From Arcticibacter eurypsychrophilus (GTDB taxonomy: Bacteria; Bacteroidota; Bacteroidia; Sphingobacteriales; Sphingobacteriaceae), in the NCBI RefSeq assembly GCF_001730525.1, contig NZ_MDFN01000005.1, forward strand, positions 62,001-126,000: DNA of 64,000 nt, given 5' to 3'. Position 1 is the stretch's first letter. Each line of letters starts with the position of its first letter. The position numbers were made by a program, and so were the translations under genes. Shown piece by piece: positions 63,879-64,000 of the stretch. The notes beneath the pieces are model-generated. The model had not been told where the DNA came from. It worked only from the letters and a program-made list of their open reading frames with translations, and ran no database searches.

Positions 63879-64000
63879 TTATGCGCGCATGTAATCCGGG
63901 ATCCAATGTTGAATCGCTTGTTTGATGACTTTTGGTTGTAAGTTTTCTTGAACAGTTCTCTTAATTAAAGGTATCAGTTCAGTGTTGGAAGCAAACCGTA
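63879..64000 (-). CDS. Partial C-terminus of an unidentified protein
   Basis: The minus strand is open from the right edge to a TAA at 63879-63881, about 40 codons. It reads RFASNTELIPLIKRTVQEN, then KVIKQAIQHWIPDYMRA at its end. This looks like the real C-terminus of a helical cytosolic protein. The family was not recognised, and the gene is cut at the window end. Confidence 0.6.
   Translation of the reverse strand, partial: RFASNTELIPLIKRTVQENLQPKVIKQAIQHWIPDYMRA

Overview
The window looks like chromosome from a member of the Bacteroidota, most likely the Sphingobacteriales (Pedobacter-like). The reasons are a SusC/SusD pair, a hybrid two-component regulator of the HTCS type, AT-rich spacers with occasional TAnnTTTG promoter boxes and few Shine-Dalgarno sequences, and household genes whose products read as this phylum's versions. 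No rRNA, tRNA, CRISPR array, insertion sequence or phage was recognised.

Layout. (1) 1-18.5 kb is mostly housekeeping: a cut-off outer-membrane-type protein and a membrane-anchored propeller protein, DUF423, PriA, Pcm, SmpB, a DtxR/MntR-type regulator, a CPA2 antiporter, a YkuK-type protein, a very small ABC transporter pair, a phosphohexomutase, DUF92 and an NAD(P)-binding SDR. (2) 18.7-20.0 kb is a compact arsenic operon, arsR-arsN-arsC, with no efflux pump in the window, followed by a decayed minus-strand coding remnant. (3) 21.2-29.1 kb is an accessory defence block. A DUF6266-like protein of unknown function precedes a type I restriction-modification operon, hsdM, a HEPN (HepT-like) gene, a fused MNT-hsdS gene, and hsdR. 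The antitoxin-like nucleotidyltransferase (GSX10DXD) is fused in frame to the specificity subunit, and the HEPN toxin-like gene (RX4HXY) lies directly upstream in overlapping frames. This toxin-antitoxin/restriction chimera is the most unusual feature of the window.

(4) 29.1-48.8 kb is a pectin polysaccharide-utilisation locus. It holds a PL10 pectate lyase, CE8 pectin methylesterase, GH43, an alpha/beta-hydrolase esterase, a PL1-like lyase and GH28 polygalacturonase on the plus strand. An HTCS sensor-regulator lies on the minus strand, and a GH2-susC-susD operon diverges from it. Together they would de-esterify, cleave, import and sense homogalacturonan-rich pectin. The enzymes that process unsaturated galacturonate (GH88/GH105, Kdu) are not here. 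Direct repeats with about 20-21 bp spacing in two control regions may be operators of the AraC-type output domain.

(5) 48.8-64 kb returns to core functions: CbpM and CbpA chaperones, a ribosome-hibernation factor, SbcDC nuclease, another GH43 enzyme, an M16 peptidase, exonuclease VII (XseAB), isopentenyl-diphosphate isomerase divergent from a MarR-type regulator, a bacterial PH-domain protein, and the end of a further minus-strand gene at the right edge. Starts were moved to the first sensible ATG wherever the longest frame began at TTG.
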